Source: Warburgia ugandensis (Eukaryota > Streptophyta > Magnoliopsida > Canellales > Canellaceae). Taken from it: 64,000 nt of DNA. A program made the translations under genes and the position numbers. Below the pieces are notes generated by a model. It was not told the origin of the DNA. It did no database searches and saw nothing but the letters and a program-made list of their open reading frames with translations. This document shows positions 1 through 12,049 of this stretch, one piece after another. Position 1 is the stretch's first letter, and every line of letters starts with the position of its first letter. Location of the stretch: positions 59,555,880 through 59,619,879 of the forward strand of contig CP141132.1 of NCBI GenBank assembly GCA_035236585.1. The letters are read 5' to 3'.

Positions 1-819
1 TCTATCATATGGAATATTCTTTTGAACCTTGGAATAGAGGGAAGTACCATAGAACCTTTGCAGGAATGCTTGTAACTATCTCAATTGAATTCTTCTTTAA
101 CTTCCATCTTGGTTGTCCACAAGTTGGGGCATGTAGTTTTATTTTTATGCTCCTTCCTATACAAGATGCAATTATTAGGACACACATGTATCTTCTCATA
201 CTTCAACACTAGTGCAGCTATGGTTTTCTTTGCCTCCCATGCGGACCTCGCCAATTTTTTCTTTACCTCCCATGTGGACCTCATAAATTTATTATTCTTC
301 TGTCGCATCTTATCCACTACTTTCAAGAATTTTGTAAAACCTTGATTTGAAAGACCAAATCTTGATTTCACATTGTAAAATTCTACCACTATGGATGACT
401 TGGTATAATCTTTACACTTAGGGTACAATAGCTCATCAACTTCCTCTAATGTAGTATGAAATTATTCAAGGTCATCTTGGAAATCACCATATGCATCTCA
501 AAACATCGGTACAACTATACTACTATCTCCAACACTTCCTATAGTGTCTTAATCATATCTTTTAGGACTTGTTGAGGGCCTATGCAGACGTTCTTCTCCA
601 TGCTAAATCCATGGGTGGTAGCTTTCATCAATTCCATTTAAGCACAAGTGTTCTCTCAACACCCCTACAATTACTTTTTTCAAATTTTCACATTTTGAGC
701 ATGGACAACACGTGATTATGATCAACACCTACCCTAAGTGAAAACTCTATGAAATTTTTTGTTCCCTTGTCATATTCTTTCGATGTTCTTATCACAGTCA
801 TCCCAGCATATTTGTCCAT
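1..819 (-). pseudogene. TNP2-type CACTA transposase, N-terminal part, broken
   Basis: Would be the transposase that cuts and moves CACTA elements. The minus strand from an ATG at 819 gives a transposase-associated domain (MDKYAGM..., then RTSKEYDKGTKNFIEF, a Cys-rich stretch and NGIDESYHPWIWHG in a shifted frame, about 810-600). From 428 to 81 an open stretch contains LYPKCKDYTKSS, YEKIHVCPNNCILYRKE and a Cys-containing CPNLW, the classic start of the Transposase_21 domain. It goes on to the left edge with IPAKVLWYFPL and PRFKRIF in different frames. Stops and at least three frameshifts make it non-functional. The catalytic part lies left of the window. Family assignment is firm because several separate motifs occur in the right order. 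Confidence 0.85.
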
Positions 820-1559
820 TATTATCACAAGAAATGGAAGCAAATTTGGGTGGAGACTTGTTGACATGAAAAATTAGGTTAGGCATTTTACCAAACATTA
901 GATACACAAGAATTAGAACTATTTAAAATAACTACATTTCATGAAAATTTTCAATTAACAACGAAAAAAATACAAAATATGACAAACACATTCATGAATA
1001 AAATCAACTTCCAAAAGAAAATTTTCTGACCCACAACCTTGTAAAAATTCTTCAAATATGCATAATACATATGAGACAAACATAGAAATACTAACCAACA
1101 ATCAAAAAGTGATATTGACCCTGAATTTGAAAATGTAATTCCAATTCATATGTAGGATTTGGTTCAGAGTAGGCAAACAAAAATCTGGTTCAATTTTTAC
1201 ACACAGAAAATAAACACAGAGCGAAAAGGCACGGTGAAAGTCGATGAAATAATTCTTAAAACAGAAGAACAATTGAATTCGTTTGCAAAAAAATGACTTC
1301 AAAAGTCCATTCTTTTAAAGTCATTTCCATAAAAATGATTTTAATAATTTTTAAAATTTTATATTAAATATATATTTATTTACATTTTATCATTACAACC
1401 TTACATAAATACACAATAAAATGATTTTACAAACACAGACATATATAATGCATATACAAAAACAAATATGGCAACAAGGAAGTTAAATTATTTTGTTATT
1501 ACATCTAATGTTACATATATATCAAATGTTACATATTATTAGATCTTCTTAATACTATT
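820..1559. other. Noncoding interior of the CACTA element
   Basis: AT-rich sequence upstream of the transposase start. Around 1290-1330 it carries motifs of the form GACTTCAAAAGTC and CTTTTAAAGTCA that match the subterminal array at 11400-12040. No coding region is supported. Confidence 0.5.
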
Positions 1560-2755
1560 TGTTTTACCACAAGTGCATGGGCTATTGTAGTGTAGCATAT
1601 GTAAGTACGAATCGATCCCACAGGGACTCGCATTAAGAATTCAGATTTTAAATAAAATTTATTATTCAATACCTAAAACTAAATGATAAAAATTAACTAA
1701 AAGTACAATTAGACTTCAGATATGTTTAATCAATGAAATTACAAAGGTCCAAATCAAAAAGACAGAAATTTAACTAAAGAAACAAGAAAGATTCACTTCC
1801 TCAGACTGATTATTGTTAATTTCTCTAAATTTGATATCTTTAATCTTGATTGACCTTCATCAATATCTTTCTGGTGCTTTTGATTAATGATCCAATGGGC
1901 TGATTATGCAGATTATCAAAAATTGCAAAGATCTGGTCTAGATAAAGGTTATGGGTTTTAACGGCTCAATTCTGATTTTTGAATCTCAAATTGAAGGTCA
2001 GGAACAATAAACATGCTATAAAATGTCCTAGAAATAAGATTTTGAATTTGATTGAAAATCAAAATTGAAACAAATGAGAAATTAAAGATATCCCATGATT
2101 AAAGCAAAACCGTTGATCTAATTAAGCATCAATAAGACAAGTTCGGATTAAACAATTCCTAGATTAAGTGAGAACAACACAGAACATAGATAACAGAATG
2201 GTGATAAAATAGACTACAAAGAAGAATAGTAACAGGTCAAAAATGTAATTAAAATTATTATAATAAGGGCAAAATGGAATTTTTCCTAAAATTTCCCTCT
2301 TTTTCCCTTAAAACAGAGGAGATGACACCTGTAAAGCTTGGCCAATGCGATGTGGTGTAGACGAATGGTTATGTGACCGATAGAAGAAGCCAACACCGGT
2401 GCGTGTCAGGCCGGCCAATGTTTTTCAAACAACGAAGAAAACGACGCCTACTTCTAATGCGGTGCTGGATGGTGATGTCAGTCACCAGTGAAAAAGCAAG
2501 GAACAAAGCTTGGAAGCAGAGAATCTAGTGGATGAGGTGATCGCCATTTTAGGCTGGACAATTTAGTCATGATAGACAAGGGGGGGAAAATGATAAGAGA
2601 AAGAAGGGAGCTTGGTGCATGAGAGAAGGAGAGAAGAGAGATGGAGAAGAATAGAGGTAGGTGAGCTAAAAATCGACAATGAATAGAGGAGAACAAAGGG
2701 GGAATTGAGCGTGTCAGGTTGGAATGAAGAAGAAGACAAGGGGAGGTCTAGGTAG

Positions 2756-2875
<120 letters not shown>

Positions 2876-3211
2876 GGGTTGGGAAAGGGGGAAGATGGGA
2901 AGTGTTAGACCTTAGTTTCCTATTGGAAACCAAGAAGGAAAAAAAGAAGGCTGGGTGGTGGATGCGTGACAGACTGGAGTGAAAGGAGATGGCTTGGAGA
3001 GAAGGCTAGGTTGTGGTGCTTGAAAGGGAAACAAAAATGATGATACTTGAGAAGGAAAAGAGACAAGGGAAAGGAACTACGAGAAAAGGAAACAAACATG
3101 ATGAACAGAAGGACTAAGGAAACAGAAAAAATGATGAATAGAAAGCAAGGAAGGCAAAGGAAAGACAAATGAAACTTAAACAACCTCCCTCAGGCTCTCA
3201 CCAATTCCCTC

Positions 3212-3220
3212 TTATATAGC
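3212..3220 (-). promoter_or_regulatory. Likely TATA box in the left LTR
   Basis: On the minus strand the LTR reads AAAGCTATATAAGAGGGAAT, a good plant TATA box; the same sequence is kept in the right LTR. It is about 430 bp from the LTR start, consistent with the end of U3. Whether it is used is unknown. Confidence 0.5.
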
Positions 3221-3654
3221 TTTCCCCCTTCTAATTCTATTCTCCCCCACTTTCCTTATCCTTTCCTTATGGTAAGGAGTTAGTTTCCTACTAGGAAACT
3301 TCAATCCCTTTATCCTTGATCTCCTTTCCCTTTGTTAGAGCTCTTTTCTTTTAGGAAACCATCCAATCTTGCTTTGAGAGTGATTTGGTTCGTTCAATGT
3401 TCCCTTGGATAACCTGCACCATTGATTAGCCCGCCAAACCATGATCTATTTGATCTGTAAAATATAGGGCTCAATTAGAGTCATCTAACTATACATTAAG
3501 TATCTGATTAGCTCTAATGATCATCTGACCATTAAATTTGACAAATTACAGTTGGATGGTCAATTTGAGCTAAAATTCATATTTTTCCAAAAATTATCAA
3601 ATTGATGGATTAGATGATCTATTAAATGATAAACCAGGGGTATTTTGGTTAACA

Positions 3655-5366
3655 CACCTCCCAACCAGCATTTTGCTAGTCCTGAGCAAAACATGTGAAA
3701 AATAATTTTACAAAAACTTGTACAAAGTGTCAATTTCATAGGTACTCACGATTGCATTTAACATATGCAACAAGCCCTTGAGCCCATAGGTTACCCTTAG
3801 TAGACAAGTTATGCCTTGTGAGGGTTTGTAGTGAATATACCTACAAAATTCAATAAGGTTGAGTCCCCTATTTTATCTCAGAGAATCCTCATTCATTAGC
3901 AATCTACTAATTTTTCACAACTTAATAAAGAAGATTTGACAATTTTACAAATCATACACATAAGAAAGTCATTTTATTTTAGTTATTTCTCAAAGCGCAT
4001 GTGTGTTTACAATCACATAAATCTTAACTTCTAACTGGATATGCTTAAATTCCATTGGAAATATGCCTTGACTTCAAATCCTCATAAGTATACTCTCAGA
4101 AATGAAACTCTCAGATAAGGGTTTAAACATTTTTATCTCATTATGTAACTGAATCCAACAAGCTAATGGTTCACATAAATCTTTTAAATGCTCATGAGGA
4201 AAAGGAAAGTGGTCCCTAAGAGTGGATGTTATCACCAAGAATATTAGGAGCCTTTTACCCTAATTCCTTTTTTTTATCTCCTCTTTAAGGCTATGTTCCA
4301 CTTAAGATCAATATGTCTTTAACTAGGAAAAAACATAAGCTTAGGATAGGTTCAGAAAAGAAAGGTATAATGATTTTAAAGGTTCAAAATTGAGTAGAGG
4401 CCTTCAATAAATATCTGTTAGGGCAACTTTTATTTTGGGTTGTACTTGAAGTGAATATCTATTTCATATTTTTGTCTTTCTCTTTTGAATTTTTGTTTTT
4501 TGAAGAAAGACAATTAATTTTCACACTTCTTTGACTTTTTGTCCTCTTTTTGAACTTTTTCTACTAACTCTACTCATTTTGACAATGATAAATGGATATT
4601 TATTTTAATGGCTTGTTCTGGGTTAAGGTAAATGGGGTTAAGAAAGAAAAGGCTTAATAATAGGTTCAAAGGGGCTAACTAGTGGTACAATATAATGGGT
4701 AAGCTTTATATCTCTATGTTGAGCAAGGATGGCCTATATCATTTTCTAGGTTTCCTAAAGCCTATCAAATTTAATAATTTTTTGGAAATAAAGCTATTAC
4801 TCCTATTTATTCTTGATGTTTAACCAAAATAAGGATAACAGGATCACACTAATTTATATATGCTGAAAAAATTGTGAAATTACTTATAACTCTCTCAAAA
4901 AAGATAGTCTCTAAATCTCACTAGGATAAAGGTCTTCACTTATTTTTCTCAGGATCTCTAAGCCATATCTCTCTATTAGTCCTGACTATGTACTGTGTGT
5001 AAATTGTTTCTGAGAATTAACTTTCATAAAATGCTTCAACATATGGATAATATGCAAAACTAATTATATGCATTCCCATTAAGAGATGAAAATTCTGAAC
5101 ATCCTGTTCTCATCATAATAAGGAAACTCTACCTTGAAAACTTTCTCTCTCTTTTTCATCTTGTTTTTTACTTTTTTCTCTTTTTCTTTTTTTAAAAAAG
5201 CATAAGCAAATTTAAAATCCCTATATGCATCTACACCCCCAACCTAAATGAAACATTGTCCCCAATGTTTGAAAACATAGGATCATATATGGAAATTAAT
5301 TGATGTAGACTCTAAAACCTTGGGTTGCCTCCCAATAACACTAAGTTTAACGTCTTCAGCTAGACA
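3655..5366. other. Noncoding 3' interior of the gag-pro LTR element
   Basis: Where RT, RNase H and integrase would be expected, the minus strand shows no polymerase motif in any frame that I can read. At 3660-3695 (minus) it has CTCAGGACTAGCAAAATG followed by a G-rich tract and the LTR, a junction often seen in Athila/Tat-type elements. Confidence 0.6.
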
Positions 5367-5925
5367 TTAACAACTGAATTTACAATGTGTAAGATAGGCC
5401 TCTAGTGGATCAAATGTAGATAATGGTGGTAGAACTTGTGAAATTAAATCTTCAATCATGTTGTAAGAGACATCAAGATCTAATTGTTGATAGTCAACAT
5501 TGAAGACATTGAGCTCAACTTTCATATTGCTAAAGGATAATTGTAATACACAATTTCTCCAATTTATGATTATATTGGACGTTGCTAAGAAAAGACGTCT
5601 AACAATCACCAGGATCTAACTACTAGGGTCTACTACAAGCTAGGTATCCAGGACAATGAAATCGATAGGTAAATAAAACTGGTCCACCTATATTAATACA
5701 TCCTCAACCATACCACAAGGAATCTCAATTGATCTATCTGCTAACTACAATGTGGTGTTGGTTGGCTTAACCTCACCAAGCCCTAATTGCTCATAGAAAA
5801 AATATGGCAACAGATTAACACTAACCCTAAGTCAAGTAATGCCCTATTTATGACATGATCTCCAATGATGCAAGAAATTGTAGGACATCTTAGATCTCTA
5901 AATTTTGATGGGGTCTTGTGTTGAA
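5367..5925 (-). pseudogene. Retroviral-type aspartic protease of the LTR element, broken
   Basis: Would process the element's own Gag. The minus strand shows FRDLRCPTISCIIGDHVINR then ALLDLG (the active-site D-x-G region) near 5800-5900. After frameshifts there is ADRSIEIP-like and VEDV-like sequence, then VRRLFLATSNIIINWRN and LQLSFSNMKVELNVFN, ending at 5367. These match the end of the Athila/Tat protease (GRPFLATxNxxIxxxxGxLxLxF). Stops and shifts after the active site make it inactive. Confidence 0.75.
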
Positions 5926-6589
5926 TTAAAGAGCTCACCTATTTAAACACTTCGATTATAGCATTGAGTAATGGAATAAGAAGGAATATCCTTTATAGCA
6001 TTGAGTAATGGAATATTGATTTATACATGTTTAAACACTTCCATTATCTCATTAAAATGTGTTCCTTTCTTAGCCTTGTTGAGTAATTGAGGGCATGAGA
6101 CTTTAGGCATGTAGGGCACCTCTACTATAGGCTCAGAATGAGTAGGAGATGTTTGTCTAATATCTTTCTCATGCATTTTGGTTGCCTCTCTCTCCTCTAC
6201 AGTTTCCCTAGCCTATCCTACTTTGTTATCGATCTGACGACCACTCCTAAGGGTGGTTATAGACTTGGCATGCTCATGAGGGTTAAGGTTTTGAGAACTT
6301 GACCCTATCTCAAATTGGCCCTTAGGGTTGAGGATGGGTTAACTAAGGAACTGACCCTTTCCTCTATTATGTAGTTTAGTTGATAATTGGCTCACCTGCA
6401 TCTTTAATTTGGCTATGGCCTGAGAGTTGACATTGGCTAAATGTCTACTCTCATTTTGCAACTAATGTAAGGCATTTTTAGTGTAATCATTATATTTTGT
6501 GATTTTTTCAAGCATGAGGATGTTTTCCTTTGAGGATGGTTTCTTTTGTTATTGAGGTTGAAAGTTAAGTGGCTACTGGGGAACTGTAG

Positions 6590-7560
6590 TTCTAAGAGGA
6601 AAGTTTTGGACAGGGGGATTCATAGATGGTCCTCCTTGGTGATTATTCTTTGACCAAGGAAAATTGGGATGCTTAGCCCAACTAGGGTTGCAGGTCTCAA
6701 AATATGGGTTGTCACTAGGTTGGTGATGTGCATTCAATGCATTCACTTGGTCAACAAGCTAGTCGTTCTACACTTTATTTGATGGACAAGATGAGGTGAT
6801 ATGGGCTGAGCTAAAACATATAGCACAAACCTCTTCTGGAGGTTTATAAGATAAAGTAGCAGACATGTGTCAAACATGGTTTCAAGTTTGTCCATTCTTC
6901 CACCTAAATTTTCAACTATGGAGTCAAGTTTATGGGATAAATCAGTATGCACTCCTATCTCATAGAGACCACCCTTCGTAGTGGCATGGTTGGTTCTTTC
7001 TTTCCTATTTAAATAATCCCATTGCTGAGAATTATCAGCCAATGTCTAAAAGAACTCCCATGCCTCACTTTTATCCTTTAGCATGAGGGTCTCTCCACTC
7101 ATTGCATATATCATTTGTCCATTTTGAGGCATCAATACCTCATAGAAGTATTGAACCTGCTGCCATTTCTCAAATCCATGATGGGGCATTTCTATAGCAG
7201 TTCATTCCACCGTTCCCAACTTTCATAATATTGCTCATCATCACTTTGTTGGAAATTATTAATTTCATGATGAAGGGCATTTGTTTTGTCAACAAGGAAG
7301 AACTTGATCAAAAACTTCTTAAACAATTGGTCCCATGTATGTATGGAACCTACCTCCAAGGAATTAAGCCATGACTTGGCTTTGTCCTTAAGTGAGAACA
7401 AGAATAGCCTAAGCTTAATAGAATCATTAGAAAAATTTTAAAACCTAAATGTGAAACAAATATTAAGGAACTTCTTGATATGTAGGTAGGGTTCTTCTCA
7501 GTCTTGACCATAAAAAGTAGGGAGTAATTGAATGACTCTTGGCTTTAACTCCAAGTGGAC
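6590..7560 (-). pseudogene. Gag of the Athila/Tat-like element, broken
   Basis: Would form the capsid of the virus-like particle. On the minus strand: VIQLLPTFYGQD then a stop, EEPYLHIKKFLNICFTF, then NDSIKLRLFLFSLKDKAKSW and WDQLFKKFLIKFF, YYESWERWNELL (7401-7192). This is the conserved core of the retrotransposon gag family, in which SLKDKAKxWLNSL is especially typical of Athila/Tat. After a gap comes LDSIVENLGGRMDKLE (about 6980-6870) and CNPSWAKHPNFPWSKNNHQG near 6690-6630. Stops between these blocks show decay. Confidence 0.8.
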
Positions 7561-7699
7561 GGCATTTGTGGGAGGTAAAGTTATGGTATTAAGTTGTAGA
7601 GGCACATAGAAATCTCTAATTGTTTTGCACTCTCTATCTCTGCTTGTGATTTAGCCATGGGGATAGGAACCAAGTTTCTTTCCCTTTGTCTTTGGATGC

Positions 7700-8902
7700 G
7701 TTGAATCTTTGGGTCAAAAGGTATTAGTTATGGGTTCTAAGATCAATGCCCTTGCATAAACTACCCTAATCTAAAATGTCCTAATCTAAATGCTGACTTT
7801 AACTCTATGTGATGCACAAACAAAGGGAAAAATCAAATAGTCTTTAAGCTAATAAGCAACAATATTTTGACTTTCTTGAATTTATGTGGGGACAATGCTT
7901 TTAGATTAGCCTAATCTAATGCTCTACCTCTCTTTCAAATTTGACTATTACTTACCAGTTAGGTTCTGTGCTAAGGTGGTTAAAACAATCCTCATGTAAG
8001 GAGGTGTTTAGACCTCAACAAATGTCAAAAGAAGGCATAGAAAAATCACTTAGATTTTAAGACACCCACTATAACCACAATGCTTAAAAGCCACTAGAGT
8101 GATAATAGATCACGTCTTAGTAAGAAGGTCCTACGAGCATGTAATGGCCCTATAGGTCTCTTCTGATTGATTTTAAATTAATTTGAAAGGTAGGATTGCA
8201 CGTTTGTAGTGAATATCCTAGGAGGGCCAAGAAGTGGTGATGAAATCTACCATTGATCTTGTGGGGTCGGATGCCCTTACTAATTAATTTCCACACTCCA
8301 TAGAAGTTCGATCAGCATATAAATCACCTTAAAGCAATAAATGTGACTTAAGAATACACTTAAAATAATAAGATAATGCAAACCCTAAAAATGCAATAAT
8401 TATCAAATATGGTTTCTATATGCAATTATTCCACCAAACAATGAAAAATTATCCTAAATACAAACCCTAATCTAGGAAATAAAAGGAGTGAGGAAAACTT
8501 ACAGTGGCATTTCTGATGAAGATCAAGTGTGGAACACCTTATCCCACACTTGCCCTAATTTATACAACCCTTTTAAAATTGAAATTACAAATTACAAAGG
8601 AGCCTCACTACAAGATTCACTGAAAATAAAAGGAAAATCCTATCCTAAGAAACCAAAAGAATTTCTATTTATTTGATGAAGTTCCACTTGCCAATTTCCT
8701 CCACTTTCTTATTTCCTAAAAATGAAAAATAGTAATAAGTACCAAATTTAGGAAACAGGGTGATTATGTACTAAGAAAATTGAAAATTTCACCTAAAACT
8801 GCCTAAAATGCTAAAATAATGCAATTCCTAAAATATATTTTTTTTATTTCTTTTTGAATTTTTATAGATTTTTTAATTAACTTTTATGAAAACTCCATTG
8901 CT
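7700..8902. other. Untranslated leader of the LTR element
   Basis: Lies between the primer-binding site and gag on the minus strand. No coding region seen. A plus-strand open frame at 8488-8676 has no recognisable content. Confidence 0.5.
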
Positions 8903-8922
8903 GGTCCCCAACAACGGCGTCA
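8903..8922 (-). other. Primer-binding site of the LTR element
   Basis: The minus strand reads TGACGCCGTTGTTGGGGACC just after the 5' LTR. It resembles the TGGCGCCGTTGCCGGGGA type used by many Athila/Tat elements, with a few changes. It sets the direction of the element. Confidence 0.75.
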
Positions 8923-8932
8923 AAAACTTGTT

Positions 8933-10852
8933 TGTTTTATCACAAGTGCACATGCTATTATAGTGTACCGTAAGCAAGTACGAGTTAATACCATAGGGGC
9001 TTGCTTTAAGAATTCAGAGTTTTAATAAAATTTAATTAATTAAAATTAAAATTAAATGAAAAATTAACTAAAAGTGCAATTAGACTTCAGATATGATTAA
9101 TCAATGAAATTACAGAGGTTCACATCAAAAAGATAAAAATTTAATTAAAGAAACAAGAAAAATTCACTTCCTTAGATTGATTATTGTCAATTTCTTCAAA
9201 TTTGATATCTTTAATCTCGATTGGCCTCATCAATATCTTTCTAGTGCTTTTGATTAATGATCCATCGAATGGATTAAGTAGATTCTCAAAAATTGCTAAG
9301 ATCTAGTCTAGATAAAGGTTTTAGGTTTTAATAGCTCAGATTTGATTTTTGAATCCTAGATTGAAGATCATGAACAATAAACATGCTATAAAATGTCCGA
9401 GAAATAAGATCTAGAAGTTGATTGAAAATCAAAATTGAAACAGATGAGAAATTGAAGATATCCTATGATTAATGCAGAATCGTTGATCTGATTAAGCTTG
9501 AATAAGACAGGTTCAGATTAGACAGTTCCTAGATTAAGTGAGAACAACACAAATAATAAAACGGAGATAAAAAGAACGTAGATAAGAACAGTAATAGGAC
9601 CAAAATGTAATTACAATTATTATTATAATAAGGGTAAAAATTGAATTTTTCCTAAAAGTTCCCTCTTTTTCTCTTAAAACAGAGGAGATGACACTAGTGA
9701 AGCTTGGCCAGTGTGATTCAATGCAGACGACTGGTGATATGTCCTATAGAAGAAGCCAACACCAGTGCGTGTCAAGCCATCCAGTGATTTTCAAGCAACA
9801 AAGAAAACGATGCCTACTTCTGATGCGATACTAGATGGTGATGCCAGTCCGTGGTGAACAAGCAAGGAATAGAGCTTGGAAGGAGAGAATCCAATGGAGG
9901 AGGGGATCGTTGTGTCAGGCTGGACTATCTAATCATGACAGACAGGGGGAAAAAACAACAAGAGGAAGAAGGGAGCTGGGTCTGTGAGAGAAGGAGAGAA
10001 AAGAGATGGAGAAGAACAGAGGCAGTGAGTAGAAAATTGATGATGAATAGAGGAGAACAGATGGAGAACTGGGCGTGTCGGGTTGGAATGAAGAAGAAGA
10101 TGACAGGAAGTCTAGGTCGGGCTAAGAGAGAGATAGAGAAGGTGGGCTGGGAAAGGGGCAAGATGGGAAGTGCTGGAGCTTGGTTTCCTACCAAGAAGGG
10201 GGGGGGGAAGGCTAGGCATTGGATGCCTGATGAACTAGAGTGAAAGGAGATGACTGGGAGAGAAGGCTAGGTTATGGTTCTTGAAAGGGAAACAAAAACG
10301 ATGATACTTAAGAAGGAAAAGAGATGAGGGAAAGGAACGATGAGAAAAAAAAAAAAAAAAGCATGATGAATAGAAGGACTAGGGAAATAAAAAAAATAAT
10401 GAATAGAATGCAAGGAAAGCAAAGGAATGACAAACAAAACTAAAACAACCTCCCTCGAGCTCCCACGGATTCCCTCTTATATAGCTTTCCCCCTTCTAAT
10501 TTATTCTCTCCCACTTTCCTTATCCTTTCCTTATGGTAAGGGGTTAGTTTTCTATTAAGAAACCTCAATCCCTTTAGGTCTCTTCATTCCAAATCTTATC
10601 CCTGATCTCCTTTCCCTTTATTAGAACTCTTTTTCTTTTAGGAAACCATCTAATCTTGCTTTGCAAGTGATCTGGTTCATTCAATGCCCCTTGGATAATC
10701 TGCACAGTTGACTAGTCCTTCAAACCACGATCTATTTGATCTGCAAAATGTAAGACTAGATTAGAGTCATCTAACCATACATTAAGCATCTGATTAAATG
10801 ATCTATTAAATGCTAAACTAGCGGTATTTTGGCTAAAATTAAACCCTTAACA
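8933..10852 (-). repeat. 5' LTR of the Athila/Tat-like element
   Basis: Partner of 1560-3654. It starts TGTTAAGGGTTTAATTTTAG on the minus strand at 10852 and ends ...AAACAAACA next to the PBS. Many substitutions and several indels separate the two LTRs, so the insertion is old. An open frame on the plus strand at 9851-10243 lies wholly inside this LTR and is not a gene. Confidence 0.85.
10477..10485 (-). promoter_or_regulatory. Likely TATA box in the 5' LTR
   Basis: The minus strand reads AAAGCTATATAAGAGGGAAT about 370 bp into the LTR. It is kept in both LTRs and correctly oriented for transcription into the element. Confidence 0.5.
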
Positions 10853-11399
10853 AATATAAGATCAAAGAGCAAATTTGCTCTTTTTCATCAAAATTTGGCC
10901 TAATATTTTAGTGACACCCATTCTATGGAGAGAGAAAGAGTGTGCTTCAAATTTTTCAGGCAAAAGTTGATGGTATAACCACCACTCTTCATCAAACCCT
11001 AATTTTGGGTGAGAACCACAAATCGTAATGTTCTCCTTCTCTTCAATAGTGTGGCTTGGAGAGAGAAGTAGTTGTCATTTTCAATTAAATCATATGATTT
11101 TTGCTAAATAAGGAAAATTTAACAGACTTCTGAACCTCATAATCTGTAGTGAGAGAACCCCCATGATCTACAAAATGAAAACAAAGAGAGTTACTAATAA
11201 GAAAGGAATTCATGATTTAAAACTAGTTATGATTTATTTAAACAATTTTTTTCATGACATAATGAGTCAAAATATAAAAATGGAATGCAAGAATGGAAAA
11301 AGAGAGAAGCATACAGACCAAAGAGGAAGCTGTCATGCCAGCTGTGAGAAGAAGAGTTCACAGGAAAAAATGGGATGTTGACAGCTATTTATAAATGAG

Positions 11400-12040
11400 C
11401 GAGGACTTTAGAAGTCATTTAGTGATAAACGACTTTAAAAATGATAAACTTTTGAAGTCGCATAGCACAAAACAACTTTAAAAGTTATATGAGAATTGAC
11501 TTTTAAAGTCGCTTCAGTAAAGTGACTTCAAAAGTGAGAGACTTTTAAAGTGGCTTATAATTAAACGACTTCAAAAGTTATTGACTTTTGAAGTTGCTTG
11601 ACACAAAGCAATATCTTGGCATACTTTTAAAGTCACTTAGAGTAAATGACTTTAAAAGTGAACAACTTTTAAAGCCATTTAGAAATAAATGACTTTAAAA
11701 ATCCATTCCTACTAAATATAATATTCTTGCCCAATTTATGGTGATACTTTTGAAGTCACTTACTTAAAACGACTTCAAAAGTTATTGATTTTTAAAGTTG
11801 TTTACCCCTAAAGGACTTTAAAAGTTAGTAACTTTTGAAGTTGTTTAATATTAAATGACTTTAAAAGTTCTTCCCGCAAAAAAATTTCTCTTCATGCCAG
11901 TTTTTTAAAGTTGCTTACTATTAAACGACTTCTTAAGTTTAAATATTTAAAGTATTTTATTTTCAATCGACTTGTAAAATATTTATGAAGTCGGCAGTCA
12001 TATAAGCGACTTCTTTATGCTGACTTTAAAACCCTCATAT
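11400..12040. repeat. CACTA subterminal array of alternating inverted motifs
   Basis: About twenty copies of a short motif alternate in direction: forms such as ACTTTTGAAGTCG are followed a few tens of bases later by CGACTTCAAAAGT, often with TTTA and TAAA as inner flanks. Neighbouring copies could fold into hairpins. The array ends at the CACTA terminus (12049). Subterminal motif arrays of this kind are the binding sites of the TNPA-like protein in well-studied CACTA elements; that role here is inference. Confidence 0.8.
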
Positions 12041-12049
12041 GTAGTAGTG

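Noticed and set aside
8606..8622. CACTACAAGATTCAC, which looks like a CACTA terminus
   Set aside because: It sits inside the leader of the LTR element, has no matching inverted end and no subterminal motifs, so it is most likely chance.
9851..10243. 130-codon plus-strand open frame
   Set aside because: It lies wholly within an LTR, its copy in the other LTR is not open in the same way, and the transcript would run on the other strand.
11400..12040. Regularly spaced inverted repeats that could suggest a CRISPR array
   Set aside because: Motifs alternate in direction, spacing varies, there are no cas genes, and the context is a plant CACTA terminus.
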